From assembly GCA_947184155.2 (NCBI GenBank), contig CAMXCT020006744.1, positions 149,857 to 213,856 of the forward strand: a DNA stretch of 64,000 nucleotides, given 5' to 3'. Positions within the stretch are counted from its first letter, which is position 1. Each line of letters opens with the position of its first letter. This document shows, in pieces, positions 53,905-63,978 of this stretch. Source of the DNA: Cladocopium goreaui. Lineage: Eukaryota > Sar > Dinophyceae > Suessiales > Symbiodiniaceae. Position numbers and translations under genes: made by a program. The notes beneath the pieces were generated by a model, which was not told the DNA's origin, did no database searches, and was given only the letters and a program-made list of their open reading frames with translations.

Positions 53905-54058
53905 TGCGGACCACTGGTTAAAACTGATCCTACAGTTCCTGTGGCTCCCAACCAAACGCAAGAGACCCCTTTTTCTCTCACATGCTATTGGTTGGAGTTC
54001 CTGAGCCTAGAAGGTTCGGCGACCGTCAAATGGTCAAGGCAGTACGTTCAATTCTGCA
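53905..54058 (-). repeat. 3' LTR of element 2
   Basis: 154 bp, TGCGGACC ... ATTCTGCA, same as 61352-61505. On the sense strand the 20 bases before it are purine-rich (AGAGAGAAAATAGA) and contain the stop codon of the last ORF, so polypurine tract and coding end overlap. Confidence 0.95.
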
Positions 54059-54063
54059 CTGAT

Positions 54064-56067
54064 CTATTTTCTCTCTGCCTTGACTTCACTCTTCGGCTTG
54101 TATCCACATGACTTGGCCTTTGCTCCAATCATCTTAGAGCTTCTCTCTGTCACTTCTGACCAGCTTGTTTCACTCTCGGCTGGCGTGCTCATGAGCTCGC
54201 GAATCATGTCGGTATCAGCATCGCACTCCTGGAGGAGAAATTCAAGGATCTGGTTCTTCCATGCTGGGTAGTTGTAAAGCTTCCTTGATGTCTCATGTGC
54301 CAACTCGGCAATCGCTGCTTTGAACTCTTCCTCATCAGGTGTGAACTTCGATTTGGCGTCTGGGAACATGTCGGCATAGGTCTTTTTCATCGGATCTTCA
54401 TCGTCATCCACCTCTGTCTTGATCATATAGTTGGACTTGATTCCATAGTTCCGAAGATAGCCAAGCGCTTCACTCCATGTCTCTGACCCTTCTGGAAGGG
54501 GAAGCACTTGTCGGTGGTCTATGAAATGCCGGTAAACTCCCAAGACATCCTTGAGCTGCTGCTCAGCCTGGTCCAGATATGCTGCACCGGTGGTGACAGC
54601 AACCATCTGGGTCGACTTGGTGTAGCTCAAGTTGACCTTCATCTCGACACCTTTGAACATTTTGCCATTCATCTTGTTCAGTGGCATCTTGATCTTGCAT
54701 GCCGTCTGATTCTGAATGACACATTCTAAGTACTCTTCGGGGTCCTTCACCCACGTGTTGGTGACGGCCTCGAAAAGAGCTCGGACTTCTCCTTCAGCAA
54801 GTCCTGCTGTGCTGACTTTCACCATGTTCTCACGGCACTCGGGCACGACGAAATTGACAAACGTCTCCTGGGGTTTCCTGAGAGCCTCAAAAGCCTTTCG
54901 GGCTGCTTCCTTTTGTTTTGGTGTTCTCTCCTGACGTTTACTGCGTTGCTCTGCCGCAGCATTCATCATAAGACTTTCTTCACTCAATTGATATTGAGAC
55001 ACATGCATTGCAGCTCTCAAAATATCCATCGCATCAGGGTTTTCTTTAGTCAGGGCGTCCGCAAGTTGAAGCCAAGTGGGGGCCCATCTAATTTTTCCAC
55101 TGATTCGATTTAAGGTTTCCCTGATGATCACTAAGTCAATGGCCACTCGTTTGTCAGATACTGACCCTGGGGAGGAAAAACTTTGCAGGTGGTCAAAAAT
55201 GGACTTACAATCCACAATAGCCTGCGCCTGAAATTTTGCAACATCCTGATGCCTATTCGCCAAATTGAAGTTGTTGTTTCCCATCTCAGCCAAATGGCAT
55301 GCTATCCATTCCAAATGTCCAAGTCCGTCCAAAAGCACTTGCGATTCCCCCGCAAATGTTGATCCAACAACCCGCTTCAAACGATAGGATTTCCATGTCG
55401 CTGCTCCCCATGGTGCCACCTCACCTCTTCTCAAGTTTTCGTTGGACACACCAACAATATAACCAGCTTGGGTCCCGTTTTTGCTAGCGTTACCAAAGGC
55501 AGCATCACTGTGCAAACACAAACGCAGCTCTTCAAAAGGGATAGGCAAAATCTTCCATTCGAGGTTTTGATATTGTCTTGCACGTCTGGTCACATTTCCG
55601 ACTGTTCTTGCCTGCTTCAGAGTTGGTTCTGGAAGCAATTGCTGAGATTGACTTACTTGGACCGCTAGATCAGGTCTTGTTTCTTTTGCTAACCAAAGGG
55701 CTGATCCTAGCACAGACTTCAGAGACTTTCCTTCTTCCTTTGTAATAGGACCTTCACCTCTACCTCTCAACTTCGGTTTTGGCAGCTTGCTGGCGAACTC
55801 TGCTTGTGACACATGGATGACTCCTGTCTCGGCATCTTGTCGAAGATGGGACCCGCAAAAATCTCCTTGACTCACTTTCCATTTCCGAAAAGGAAAAGTA
55901 TTCCTCAACAAAGCCAGTTTTTCTTCAAACAAACCACCTTTTCCACCAATTAGGACATCGTCAACATGAACACCCATATGGATCCAGTCTCGACTGACGC
56001 CAACCCTGCTGCTTGACCGTGTCTCGATAGGTAAGAAACCAACCTTGAGGGGAGTCGTTGAGACCAT
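54064..56067 (-). CDS. Element 2 downstream ORF: end of reverse transcriptase, RNase H, 310-residue extension
   Basis: 667 codons counted from ATG 56067, but this is an internal entry point. Residues 30-42 hold HMGVHVDDVLIGG with the catalytic Asp pair of the reverse transcriptase. RNase H runs from about 180 (CLHSDAAFGN) through STFAGESQ (about 235), IVDCKSIFDHL and LADALTKENP (about 330). Residues about 360-667 lie beyond the normal copia end and match no family I know: a basic helix (RSKRQERTPKQKEAARKAFE), an acidic middle (TEVDDDEDPMKK) and a basic end. The stop falls six bases before the 3' LTR. Confidence 0.85.
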   Translation of the reverse strand: MVSTTPLKVGFLPIETRSSSRVGVSRDWIHMGVHVDDVLIGGKGGLFEEKLALLRNTFPFRKWKVSQGDFCGSHLRQDAETGVIHVSQAEFASKLPKPKLRGRGEGPITKEEGKSLKSVLGSALWLAKETRPDLAVQVSQSQQLLPEPTLKQARTVGNVTRRARQYQNLEWKILPIPFEELRLCLHSDAAFGNASKNGTQAGYIVGVSNENLRRGEVAPWGAATWKSYRLKRVVGSTFAGESQVLLDGLGHLEWIACHLAEMGNNNFNLANRHQDVAKFQAQAIVDCKSIFDHLQSFSSPGSVSDKRVAIDLVIIRETLNRISGKIRWAPTWLQLADALTKENPDAMDILRAAMHVSQYQLSEESLMMNAAAEQRSKRQERTPKQKEAARKAFEALRKPQETFVNFVVPECRENMVKVSTAGLAEGEVRALFEAVTNTWVKDPEEYLECVIQNQTACKIKMPLNKMNGKMFKGVEMKVNLSYTKSTQMVAVTTGAAYLDQAEQQLKDVLGVYRHFIDHRQVLPLPEGSETWSEALGYLRNYGIKSNYMIKTEVDDDEDPMKKTYADMFPDAKSKFTPDEEEFKAAIAELAHETSRKLYNYPAWKNQILEFLLQECDADTDMIRELMSTPAESETSWSEVTERSSKMIGAKAKSCGYKPKSEVKAERK

Positions 56068-59000
56068 ACAAAGGCTTGATCACCTCAAACAGTTCATACT
56101 CTTCGTATCCTGGCATTGGAACATTTTTGGGGGCTCTCAAAAAGAGTCGTTGTTTCCTGTTGAAATTGTTGGCCTCAAGAAAAGCTCCTGTCACGTCTCC
56201 CAGTTGGAGTGTGAATCTCTTGCTGGCTATTGTCTGGAGAACTGTATATCGACCATTGGTAGATATGGTAGGAGCCTGAGTTCGTCCTTCCCTAATCAAA
56301 GTGAAAAGATCAGGGTCTTTGTCTCCACGTGCTGTCCACCTCGCTTTGACAATACAATTTCCTGAGTCCTCAACTTTCTCGGTCAAAACTACACGGCTCT
56401 CCAGAATACGGTCCGGGCAGCATCGCTTGATCTCAGCCGTCTCGGCTAAACTCAAAGGTTTGAGGGCCTGCTTGTCCTGAATCACTGTTGTCAGTTCTTT
56501 CATCATTCCTTTAGCTATCTTTTCTTGTCCTTGTTCTGTCTTCCACTCAAAATTTCGTACATTGATTTCCTTCCTACCACCAGCTAGTAAAACTTCTCCA
56601 TCAGCAACGGCCAAAACAAACCCGCCCTCATCGGAATCTAGCTCGGATAGAGCCACGCATTGATCAGCTGAATCTTGCACATGCCAAACATTGTGTGTTC
56701 GGCTAGGAGGGGCTGGCAATGACGGCGGTAGCTGTCGTCCACCAAACTGCTGAGACTCTGTTTTACTCCTTTTGGGTTCTGGAAGTCTTTGAGATGGTTG
56801 AGGATGTCCATCTAGTCTGCTTGCTCTTTCTTCAGAAACACGAACCAATTCTCGTTCTTGGGGTGACAGCTGTGCAATCTGCTCTTCTCGAGACTGTGAA
56901 CTCGAAATTGACTGCGGTCCAGAACTTTTGATGGACTGCGGTCCGGAACTCGGCACTTGCTGAGGTTCACCGCCGGCTGGCTTGGAATCTGTATCCGGGG
57001 CGTTCTTTGTCTTTTCCTGGGGTTTCGAAGGAGTAGACCCTGATGAAGATGAGGATGAGGAGGAACTTGAACTTGATGATGATGATTGTTCTCCTTCTTG
57101 AACTTCGGGAATAACCGGTGGGGTTTCCGTCAACAACTTTGTAGGGGGAATATCCTCTGTAGTAATATCCAGAAAATGTTTTTGTCGTCTGTTTTCTCCG
57201 CCCACATCTGGATACAGATTCACTGCCGCTGCTCGCAAATCACGCACCAGGAACTTGTCTGCCTCACCTTCTTCAATGGTTCTAAAACGTAGTTGTTCCA
57301 CTGAACATTTTATCATGGCCCCTGGCATTGACACCCAGTAATGATTCCCATTTACACCAGCAACAATTCCGGGTCCCCGCCATCTGGCATGACTCCTCTT
57401 TCCTGGTATTCCACGACCTCGACGCCAAACTGCTACTTCATCACCTGGCTTGAAACTCCGGTGAGGTCTCGGTCGTGAATTTAGTGCTGTCCGTGCTGCC
57501 TGCTGGTCCAACTCTTGCAACAGAGCCTTTCTTGCCTCAAGCCTTGCCTGTTGTGAAAACTTTGCAAGCTCATCCACAATGATGGTGCTATTTGAAATAA
57601 CATTTGGCTCAGACATTGGACACAACATATCATCACCCGGAAACTCCGGGTCTTGGCCAAGCACCAGCTGATAGGGGCTATGTCCGCCACGGCGCAACAG
57701 GCTATTCTTAGCCTCTGTGGTGCAGTCCACACATTCAAGCCACTCGTCATAGTTCTGTGGCTGCATGTGATCAATCACCTTGGACAACATGATTTCAAAA
57801 TGTTTCCCATGTACTTCCACATCTGCAATTTGTTCATGTGCTTCTCCCGGTACATCCAAAACAGTGGTTCCATCTCTCTCCAAAGCATCTAAGAAATGTT
57901 GTCCCAAATTGCACCTGGACGCATCGAATTTCAGCCATTTTGGTCGGCCATACGGTCTGGTCCATGATTGCCGGTACAGTTTCCGAATGACTTCGGAAGA
58001 TTCAGTTTCCCTAAAAGGAGTCATTTGTTGAAGTCCTGAAGCTCTACAAACAACATTCAAAGCTTTGATGCGTTCTCCGGTTTTGAACCCTGGCAACCAT
58101 TTGACATCCAAACCAACATATCTCAACGGGGCCACATCTTTTGGCACAGTTGAATTTCGGGTGATCTTTGGCTCTGCCCTAGCGTCACATGTTGGACACG
58201 AAAACTGCTTAACCATGTCCAAAACTTTGTCCTGTGCACCAGCATGTCGGAGGATTCTGACAAGATCACTGTTTGATGCATGTCCCAGATTGTTGTGCAT
58301 CTTCTGAATGGCTTGATGTATCTTTCTCTTTGATTCCTTCAAATTTGTGTCATCACTCTTCTGTTGTTCTTCAATAACTGCAAAACATAAATTACAACCT
58401 TCCTCACGATGAAACCCAGCTAGAATTTTTCGAATCAAAGTCTTGGGATAAACCTGAGTCTGAACTGATCGCAGCTGTCCTCCTGATGATCCTTCAACCG
58501 GCTGATGTTCATGTCCTCCTTGACAATGGAGAGGTGCCAGTTGAGTCGCAATTCCCAGAGAGGAAGTCATAAATCGCCACTCCTTGCCGTATAGCCTGCG
58601 AGACTCAGGGCATCGCAAATGCAGAGAGCAAAGGGAGACTTCAAGGATGGCCGGGTTGGTCTCCTTGACAAAATTCTCCATAGCCGGGATACTCCATGTG
58701 CCAGCTCTCTTTGAGCTTTCAAAGAGATAGTGTTTCCCAGCCGCCAACTGCTTCCGCGCCATCTTGACGCACCAACGAATCATAGACTTGGCTTGCAGCA
58801 CTTCTTGTTCATGTCCTTGTGGATCTCTTCGTCGATGATCAGGAGTCAAATTCTGCAATGGACTCAGAGGTCCGCAAGGGGGGCACATCAGCAGAAGGTC
58901 TGGTTGGGCTTGGTCAATCAGAAGCTCCGCAGCACGTCGGTGGTCATCCCGACTCCAATCCCATCCATTTGAGAGATCCAGAGTGCCAACGCTCTGGTAC

Positions 59001-61315
59001 CCCATGGCCTGAGCTTGTTCTGCAAAACGTCCAGGGCAAAAGATTTCCATGATCTTGGGTTGTCGGTCTTCTCCATGTACTCGTAGAGCTTCCTGAATGT
59101 CGCGCATCAGCATCTTGCGCTGTTGAGCCTTCATGACTCCCCAATTCCCTTCAAACATGTCCTCATTGGTGTCCATGACTACCTCTGCGTCGTTCTTGTG
59201 GGTGTCGTCGGTGGTCACCATGTTCACGAAGGTAATGTCCGTAAGGTCGATCTCCTCAGACTTGAAGGGTGCAGCTCGTTGGGGATCAAAATCACAAAGA
59301 TTAATCTGGTACGAGCCGTTCTTTGGCTCATGGAGTGGTGCTTGGAGTCCAGCCTTGGTGAGGTGCATCGTGGATGTCACCAAATCAATGTGAGCTCCCA
59401 ATGCCTTGAGACATCGCTTGGAAATCAACAGTGGCACTTGTCCTGGCACCACGCTCACTCTCATCCGGAGCTGTCTGCCCTGGATGAAAATTGGTATCTC
59501 CACTCTTCCAATCGCCTCATCCACGCTGCCGTTTCCATAGCGGAAAACCTGCTTCTGGTTTGCCAGGTCAATGATCTTGATGTTCTTGGTCGCCAAAAGG
59601 TCTCGATGTCTTTGAAGTGTGTCAGCTCCAATGAGTCCACGTCCACATCCCGTGTCAACCACTCCAAAGCCAGGAGGATGAGTGAGACATGGTTGTTGCC
59701 CAGAGAATTGCATGTCATGCTCCTCACCTGATGAAGAGTCATCTCCGTCAGCTCGATGATCTCGTGGTCCTTCGGGGTCGTTCATGTTTGCATTTGGTTC
59801 CTGGGCCTTGAGCTGAACTTCTCTGAAAGCATCGGCGTAAGCCGCAATCGTCTCCTCGGTGGACGTGTCTTCTTGTAGGTCTACCCAATCTCCTGGGTCT
59901 GATCTCACTTGAAAAGCTTGTCCTCCATGATATTGTCGCATCAAATCCATCAACACCGCCGCCACACCGTCAATCTCCTCTTCCGTCTCCTCCTGCTCTG
60001 GTGACTCATAGATCACTGCCTTGTCCTTGTAGAAGATTGTCTCTCCGGTCCATTCATATCCGAGATCTCGGTGAGATTCTCCAGAATGTTTCCAATTGGC
60101 GGTGAAGACCTCGGTTGCTGATCTCCCGTCCTGACTGGGCTTCACCTTCGTCAATCTCGCGGTGCTCAGCTCCTCCACTGAGACAGGACATTGTGTCCTC
60201 ATGGGTGTGAAAAGGTTCCGTCGTGGGAGCACATGCACTCTGATCACCTGCTCATTCTCAGTCTTCCAGAAATCCTTGCGTCGATCAGCCCACTCGTTCA
60301 CCATGACGTCAATCTCGTGCTCGGTGACCTGGTCCGTCTCGTCATGCTCGATCATGTCGTACTCGTCGACGATGGACTGTGTCTTTGAATCGCTGGAAGA
60401 AGAAACCATATTCACAAAATTCACCTTCACGCCACTCTTTCCAGGGGAACTTGTAGAGCTGGAGCTGCCTCTCTTAGGACAATTTTTGCTGAAATGTCCC
60501 ACTGCTTTGCACTTGAAACATCGCACACGAGCTTCCAGCTTCTTCACATCCTGGCGAGTTGGAAAACCTCGACTCAGCTTCTCCTTGCTGATCTTGGCTC
60601 TTGTCTCCTTCCATGACAAGAGTACCTCGATGGCGTCCTGTTCATCTAAGGGCTCATTCTCCTCATCAGCCTCTTCCGTCGCCAATGCACCGTGCTCTTC
60701 GCCACTCTGGCTCTCCTCCACTTTGGTCACTGCATTCACCGACGACCTGGACTGATGGAGTCCCTCTGGGTACGTTGTTCTCAGGGCAGCCATGATGTCC
60801 TGTTCCTCGTATGATCTTCGGGCAGCAGCCAAAACTACTGCCTTCCGTTCTGGCGTCAGCTTCGCAAACCTCAGCACCATGTAGCCCTTGGCCACGGAAG
60901 GAAATCTGATCCCTTCTGCTTCCGCTGCTGAGAAAGCTGATCTCACTTTGCCTGTAAATGCTGCCGTGCTCTCATTTCTGTCCACCTTCAAATCAAAAAT
61001 TTGATCTAGAACTTCTCCCAAACGGTCATGTGATGCCTCCTCCGGGTACCTCTCGTCCAGCACCTGAAAGATCACATCTTGGCCTCCGGCAGTTTCGATG
61101 ATGTCCATGTCGGTGGCATCAAAAGCTCGGAGTGCCGGGCCGTCCAGTAGTGTGTACAGAACAGATCCAAAAGCATCTGCAGACATCCCTTTTGAGCCTT
61201 GGACCTTAAGATAGGCCCGAGCCCATCGCTTCCACTGCTTGTACTGCTTCGGGGGATTGTCACCATCACCAGCAAAGCGTCTCACCTGAGACTCACCTTT
61301 GGTGCCAGATTCCAT
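55961..61315 (-). CDS. Element 2 Gag-protease-methyltransferase-like-integrase-RT polyprotein (interrupted)
   Basis: 1,784 codons from ATG 61315, 36 bases inside the 5' LTR. Approximate residues: 1-200 Gag of the copia type; 263-279 one CCHC knuckle (CFKCKAVGHFSKNC); 545-640 aspartic protease (VVDTGCGRGLIG); 750-925 methyltransferase-like (KIMEIFCPGRFAEQAQ, TLDLSNGWDW, LLMCPPCGPLSPLQ); 998-1050 integrase zinc region (HNNLGHAS ... CPTC); 1060-1160 integrase core with D in GLDVKW, D in KFDAS and E in GEAHEQ; 1200-1330 integrase C-terminus; 1390-1560 Ser/Gln/Pro-rich; 1600-1784 reverse transcriptase to KPLYGLNDSPQGWF. The frame then closes at DPYGCSC just before the VDD box, which is in the next ORF. 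Compared with the usual copia spacing about a dozen residues are missing there, so deletion plus frameshift is likelier than programmed recoding. Confidence 0.9.
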   Translation of the reverse strand: MESGTKGESQVRRFAGDGDNPPKQYKQWKRWARAYLKVQGSKGMSADAFGSVLYTLLDGPALRAFDATDMDIIETAGGQDVIFQVLDERYPEEASHDRLGEVLDQIFDLKVDRNESTAAFTGKVRSAFSAAEAEGIRFPSVAKGYMVLRFAKLTPERKAVVLAAARRSYEEQDIMAALRTTYPEGLHQSRSSVNAVTKVEESQSGEEHGALATEEADEENEPLDEQDAIEVLLSWKETRAKISKEKLSRGFPTRQDVKKLEARVRCFKCKAVGHFSKNCPKRGSSSSTSSPGKSGVKVNFVNMVSSSSDSKTQSIVDEYDMIEHDETDQVTEHEIDVMVNEWADRRKDFWKTENEQVIRVHVLPRRNLFTPMRTQCPVSVEELSTARLTKVKPSQDGRSATEVFTANWKHSGESHRDLGYEWTGETIFYKDKAVIYESPEQEETEEEIDGVAAVLMDLMRQYHGGQAFQVRSDPGDWVDLQEDTSTEETIAAYADAFREVQLKAQEPNANMNDPEGPRDHRADGDDSSSGEEHDMQFSGQQPCLTHPPGFGVVDTGCGRGLIGADTLQRHRDLLATKNIKIIDLANQKQVFRYGNGSVDEAIGRVEIPIFIQGRQLRMRVSVVPGQVPLLISKRCLKALGAHIDLVTSTMHLTKAGLQAPLHEPKNGSYQINLCDFDPQRAAPFKSEEIDLTDITFVNMVTTDDTHKNDAEVVMDTNEDMFEGNWGVMKAQQRKMLMRDIQEALRVHGEDRQPKIMEIFCPGRFAEQAQAMGYQSVGTLDLSNGWDWSRDDHRRAAELLIDQAQPDLLLMCPPCGPLSPLQNLTPDHRRRDPQGHEQEVLQAKSMIRWCVKMARKQLAAGKHYLFESSKRAGTWSIPAMENFVKETNPAILEVSLCSLHLRCPESRRLYGKEWRFMTSSLGIATQLAPLHCQGGHEHQPVEGSSGGQLRSVQTQVYPKTLIRKILAGFHREEGCNLCFAVIEEQQKSDDTNLKESKRKIHQAIQKMHNNLGHASNSDLVRILRHAGAQDKVLDMVKQFSCPTCDARAEPKITRNSTVPKDVAPLRYVGLDVKWLPGFKTGERIKALNVVCRASGLQQMTPFRETESSEVIRKLYRQSWTRPYGRPKWLKFDASRCNLGQHFLDALERDGTTVLDVPGEAHEQIADVEVHGKHFEIMLSKVIDHMQPQNYDEWLECVDCTTEAKNSLLRRGGHSPYQLVLGQDPEFPGDDMLCPMSEPNVISNSTIIVDELAKFSQQARLEARKALLQELDQQAARTALNSRPRPHRSFKPGDEVAVWRRGRGIPGKRSHARWRGPGIVAGVNGNHYWVSMPGAMIKCSVEQLRFRTIEEGEADKFLVRDLRAAAVNLYPDVGGENRRQKHFLDITTEDIPPTKLLTETPPVIPEVQEGEQSSSSSSSSSSSSSSSGSTPSKPQEKTKNAPDTDSKPAGGEPQQVPSSGPQSIKSSGPQSISSSQSREEQIAQLSPQERELVRVSEERASRLDGHPQPSQRLPEPKRSKTESQQFGGRQLPPSLPAPPSRTHNVWHVQDSADQCVALSELDSDEGGFVLAVADGEVLLAGGRKEINVRNFEWKTEQGQEKIAKGMMKELTTVIQDKQALKPLSLAETAEIKRCCPDRILESRVVLTEKVEDSGNCIVKARWTARGDKDPDLFTLIREGRTQAPTISTNGRYTVLQTIASKRFTLQLGDVTGAFLEANNFNRKQRLFLRAPKNVPMPGYEEYELFEVIKPLYGLNDSPQGWFLTYRDTVKQQGWRQSRLDPYGCSC

Positions 61316-61335
61316 GGCAAAACCCTGCCCGTCCT

Positions 61336-61350
61336 AGGGCTCCGCTACCA
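61336..61350 (-). promoter_or_regulatory. Primer-binding site of element 2
   Basis: One base inside the 5' LTR the sense strand reads TGGTAGCGGAGCCCT, complementary to a tRNA 3' end finishing in CCA. It closely resembles the TGGTATCAGAGC site used with initiator methionine tRNA by many copia elements. Confidence 0.8.
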
Positions 61351-61351
61351 G

Positions 61352-61505
61352 TGCGGACCACTGGTTAAAACTGATCCTACAGTTCCTGTGGCTCCCAACC
61401 AAACGCAAGAGACCCCTTTTTCTCTCACATGCTATTGGTTGGAGTTCCTGAGCCTAGAAGGTTCGGCGACCGTCAAATGGTCAAGGCAGTACGTTCAATT
61501 CTGCA
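61352..61505 (-). repeat. 5' LTR of element 2
   Basis: 154 bp, identical by eye to the left LTR. Confidence 0.95.
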
Positions 61506-61510
61506 CAAAC
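61506..61510. repeat. Target-site duplication of element 2 (right)
   Basis: CAAAC, matching 53900-53904. Confidence 0.92.
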
Positions 61511-61769
61511 TGGATGATCCGCTCACCAAATGCACAGAGCACAAAAACAGAGAAAGTGGGATGGGAGGTACAGAAACACATCTTTGCCCTGAGCACGCAT
61601 ACATTGATGTGGCATAATATGTCAAACACAGACTACATCACAAAGCTCATTGTTGTGAAGAGACCGTTCTGCTGTTTCACATTGCTTCACCATTCCCGTT
61701 TCAAGAACAATCCTTTGTTGACCCCATTCGCATCCGCACCAAATTTTCCACAACCAAACACAAAATCAT

Positions 61770-63978
61770 GAAATGATGGAATTTGAAGCACCTTGAAAGC
61801 CTGCAAATAACTCTCCCAGTTTTGTGGACGCATCGATAATCCCAGGCACCATCTGCCAGCTTTCTGGAAGATCGTCACCTGGTCCTCCGCCAGTTCCAGG
61901 GCCCTCTGCCACAACAGCGTCTCCCCACAGCTGCCAGCCACTCCCTGGCGCGCAGCGATATCGGCCCGCAGCCCGGGCAGTCGTGCCAGGGCCTCCGCAG
62001 CACGTGCCCAGGGCACCGCGAGGCACAGAGAGCCCCAGGTGGCAGGGTCCAGACGGAGCCAACGGCGCTGCATCTCATCCTTGCGGGAAAATTGCTGGGA
62101 AGGGCTCAAAAGAAATTAGCAAGAAACCATATGAAACCCAAGAATGGTTCCGTTGTCAACAGGAAATTCTTCTCCCAAACCCAAAGTTGTGGGTGGTTCT
62201 AATGTGATACTACTGCAATAGTTGTATCATACCATTTCCTCTTCAAAAAGGTTCGATCACCGCAGCTTCCACCGAGAAACCAGGACATGAACTGCCCGCC
62301 ACCATGGAAGCTGGCCACAGCCTTGGATCGGAACCATTATATCAGCTGGTCACGATAAGGAGATATATACTGTACATGTATTCCTATTATTTTGATATTG
62401 CTATCACCCAATACCTATACCGCCTATGCCATCCAACTCATCCATAGTATATTTACTCGCTACATTGGCTCATTGTGGTGAAATCTGAAATGTAATGAAA
62501 TGTATAGGTATGTAAATATGATATGAATGGGCTGGAATCTAACATGGCCGAATACATGCAAAATGTCAACGAAGGCTAGGGATTTGAAAAAAAAATGTTT
62601 GGCGGATCGTTTTCCGACGGGAAAAAAATGTTGTGGATACAGTATACAGTTCCAAAAAATTGGGGCGCTGAAGGACGGGAAGGATTTTAAAAACGACTCA
62701 AGACATGAATCCATCAATCATGCCTCTAACTTGCAAGCGGACAACAGAAAGCAATCATGGGATATGAAGGGAATCAAAGGTGCTGGGGACAGTGTTGCGG
62801 AAATATTGTTGCAGCATGTTGCAGCTCTGTTCCCCCCACAGATCCATGCAACCCATGGCATTGTAGCTCACCCTGCTCAGCTGCAGCCCATTGGGCTCAT
62901 GGTTTTCTAGCCCCTGCAAGGCCCACGTCCAGACTTCACCACGAGCACAGGCCGTAACGACCTCCAGGTTTTGGGTCGGTTTGAGTCTAATGATGTCCAA
63001 TGATCTTGAAGCAAAGCAAATCTTAGTTGGGTAAATGCTCATGGTGCTTTAAACCCATTCTCCTCAAAAAACAATATATGATTGATATGTATTACATGGC
63101 CATTGCCAACCAAGTTCATCGAGGCTGTGAAGCAAAACAGGCTTGAAACCACCAGGACCAGGTGGCCAGAACACTCAAAAAGTCAAAACGAATAACGCAC
63201 GCTGAATCAAGTGCGGGTGACCGCATTCACGGAGATGATCTCTGGCTTGAATGCAGTTTCGGCATGAAGCTGGCAGAACCTGAGCAATGGCGGTCGCTGC
63301 GTTGAAAACGTCCGGACCTCGCTGACCTTTAGCCTCTGGCAATTTAACCTCGCATTGGAAACTCAACTAGTTATATCCACGAATGGATTATTTTCACATC
63401 AAAAGATTGGGGTGTTACATTGCCAATTTCATTACCGGACAACTTCTGCGCATCTCTCCCTGCTGAATGCAGAGTTTTGCGACTGTATCATACTGTATCT
63501 GCGCATAGTGGCCTGTAAGACCTGTAAGGCATATATCGTTCATCCAATCGACAGTGTATAGTGACTGGCACCGACCTGTACCCAAGCAACGTGTGAAGGG
63601 CTTCTGACCAATTGGGTCCAAAGGTTGAAAGAAGTGCGTTGTAGGTGGCCCTTGGCAGGTGGGAGTGCGGCTGCCAAATGGCAGAAAATGTCCTTTTCTG
63701 GGGCTTGCGCAGCTGAAACCAACAGATTTTTTTGAATGACTCTGCCCCATCCTTCTTTTAAATTGAAGACTAGAGCGCCTTCTAAAAGCCAACAGCCCCA
63801 TCTTCGGCCACGGCTTCATCATGTCACAGCTAAGAGTCATGGAGATTCTCATCCGCGCCACACTGAAGTCCTGCACCATGGCCAGAGCTGTCTGCCACGC
63901 GGCCGCTTCAGCGCAGGCACTGACAGCTGCAGTGGCAGTGACCACTGTCGCTTGCAGCTGCAACCTCCCGTCAGCCAT
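61770..63978 (-). CDS. PPR-repeat protein gene, upstream exons
   Basis: Minus-strand exons in transcript order: about 63978-63810 ([20 protein letters not shown] then ALAMVQDF), 63350-63200 ([20 protein letters not shown]), 62975-62840 ([20 protein letters not shown], then LSRVSYNAM) and 62090-61800 ([20 protein letters not shown] then [20 protein letters not shown] and [12 protein letters not shown]). The alternation of A-x-S/A-AC and W-x-x-AL helices is the PPR pattern. The gene probably begins outside the window on the right and continues past element 2 to about 51750. That element 2 lies in its intron is inferred from PPR exons of the same strand on both sides. Confidence 0.6.
62110..62839. 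other. Probable PPR intron
   Basis: No exon seen between the two PPR exons; ordinary sequence with AT-rich patches. Confidence 0.35.

Larger units (their letters stand above)
53905..61505 (-). mobile_element. Element 2: 7.6 kb copia-type LTR retrotransposon with internal methyltransferase-like domain
   Basis: Bounded by 154-bp LTRs identical by eye, with TG...CA ends and CAAAC duplicated outside. It is transcribed on the minus strand and sits between PPR exons, in the same orientation. The order is Gag, protease, methyltransferase-like, integrase, reverse transcriptase, RNase H and a C-terminal extension. The LTRs point to recent insertion, yet the reverse transcriptase has a deletion and frame break, so this copy was probably mobilised in trans or broken soon after. 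Confidence 0.96.
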
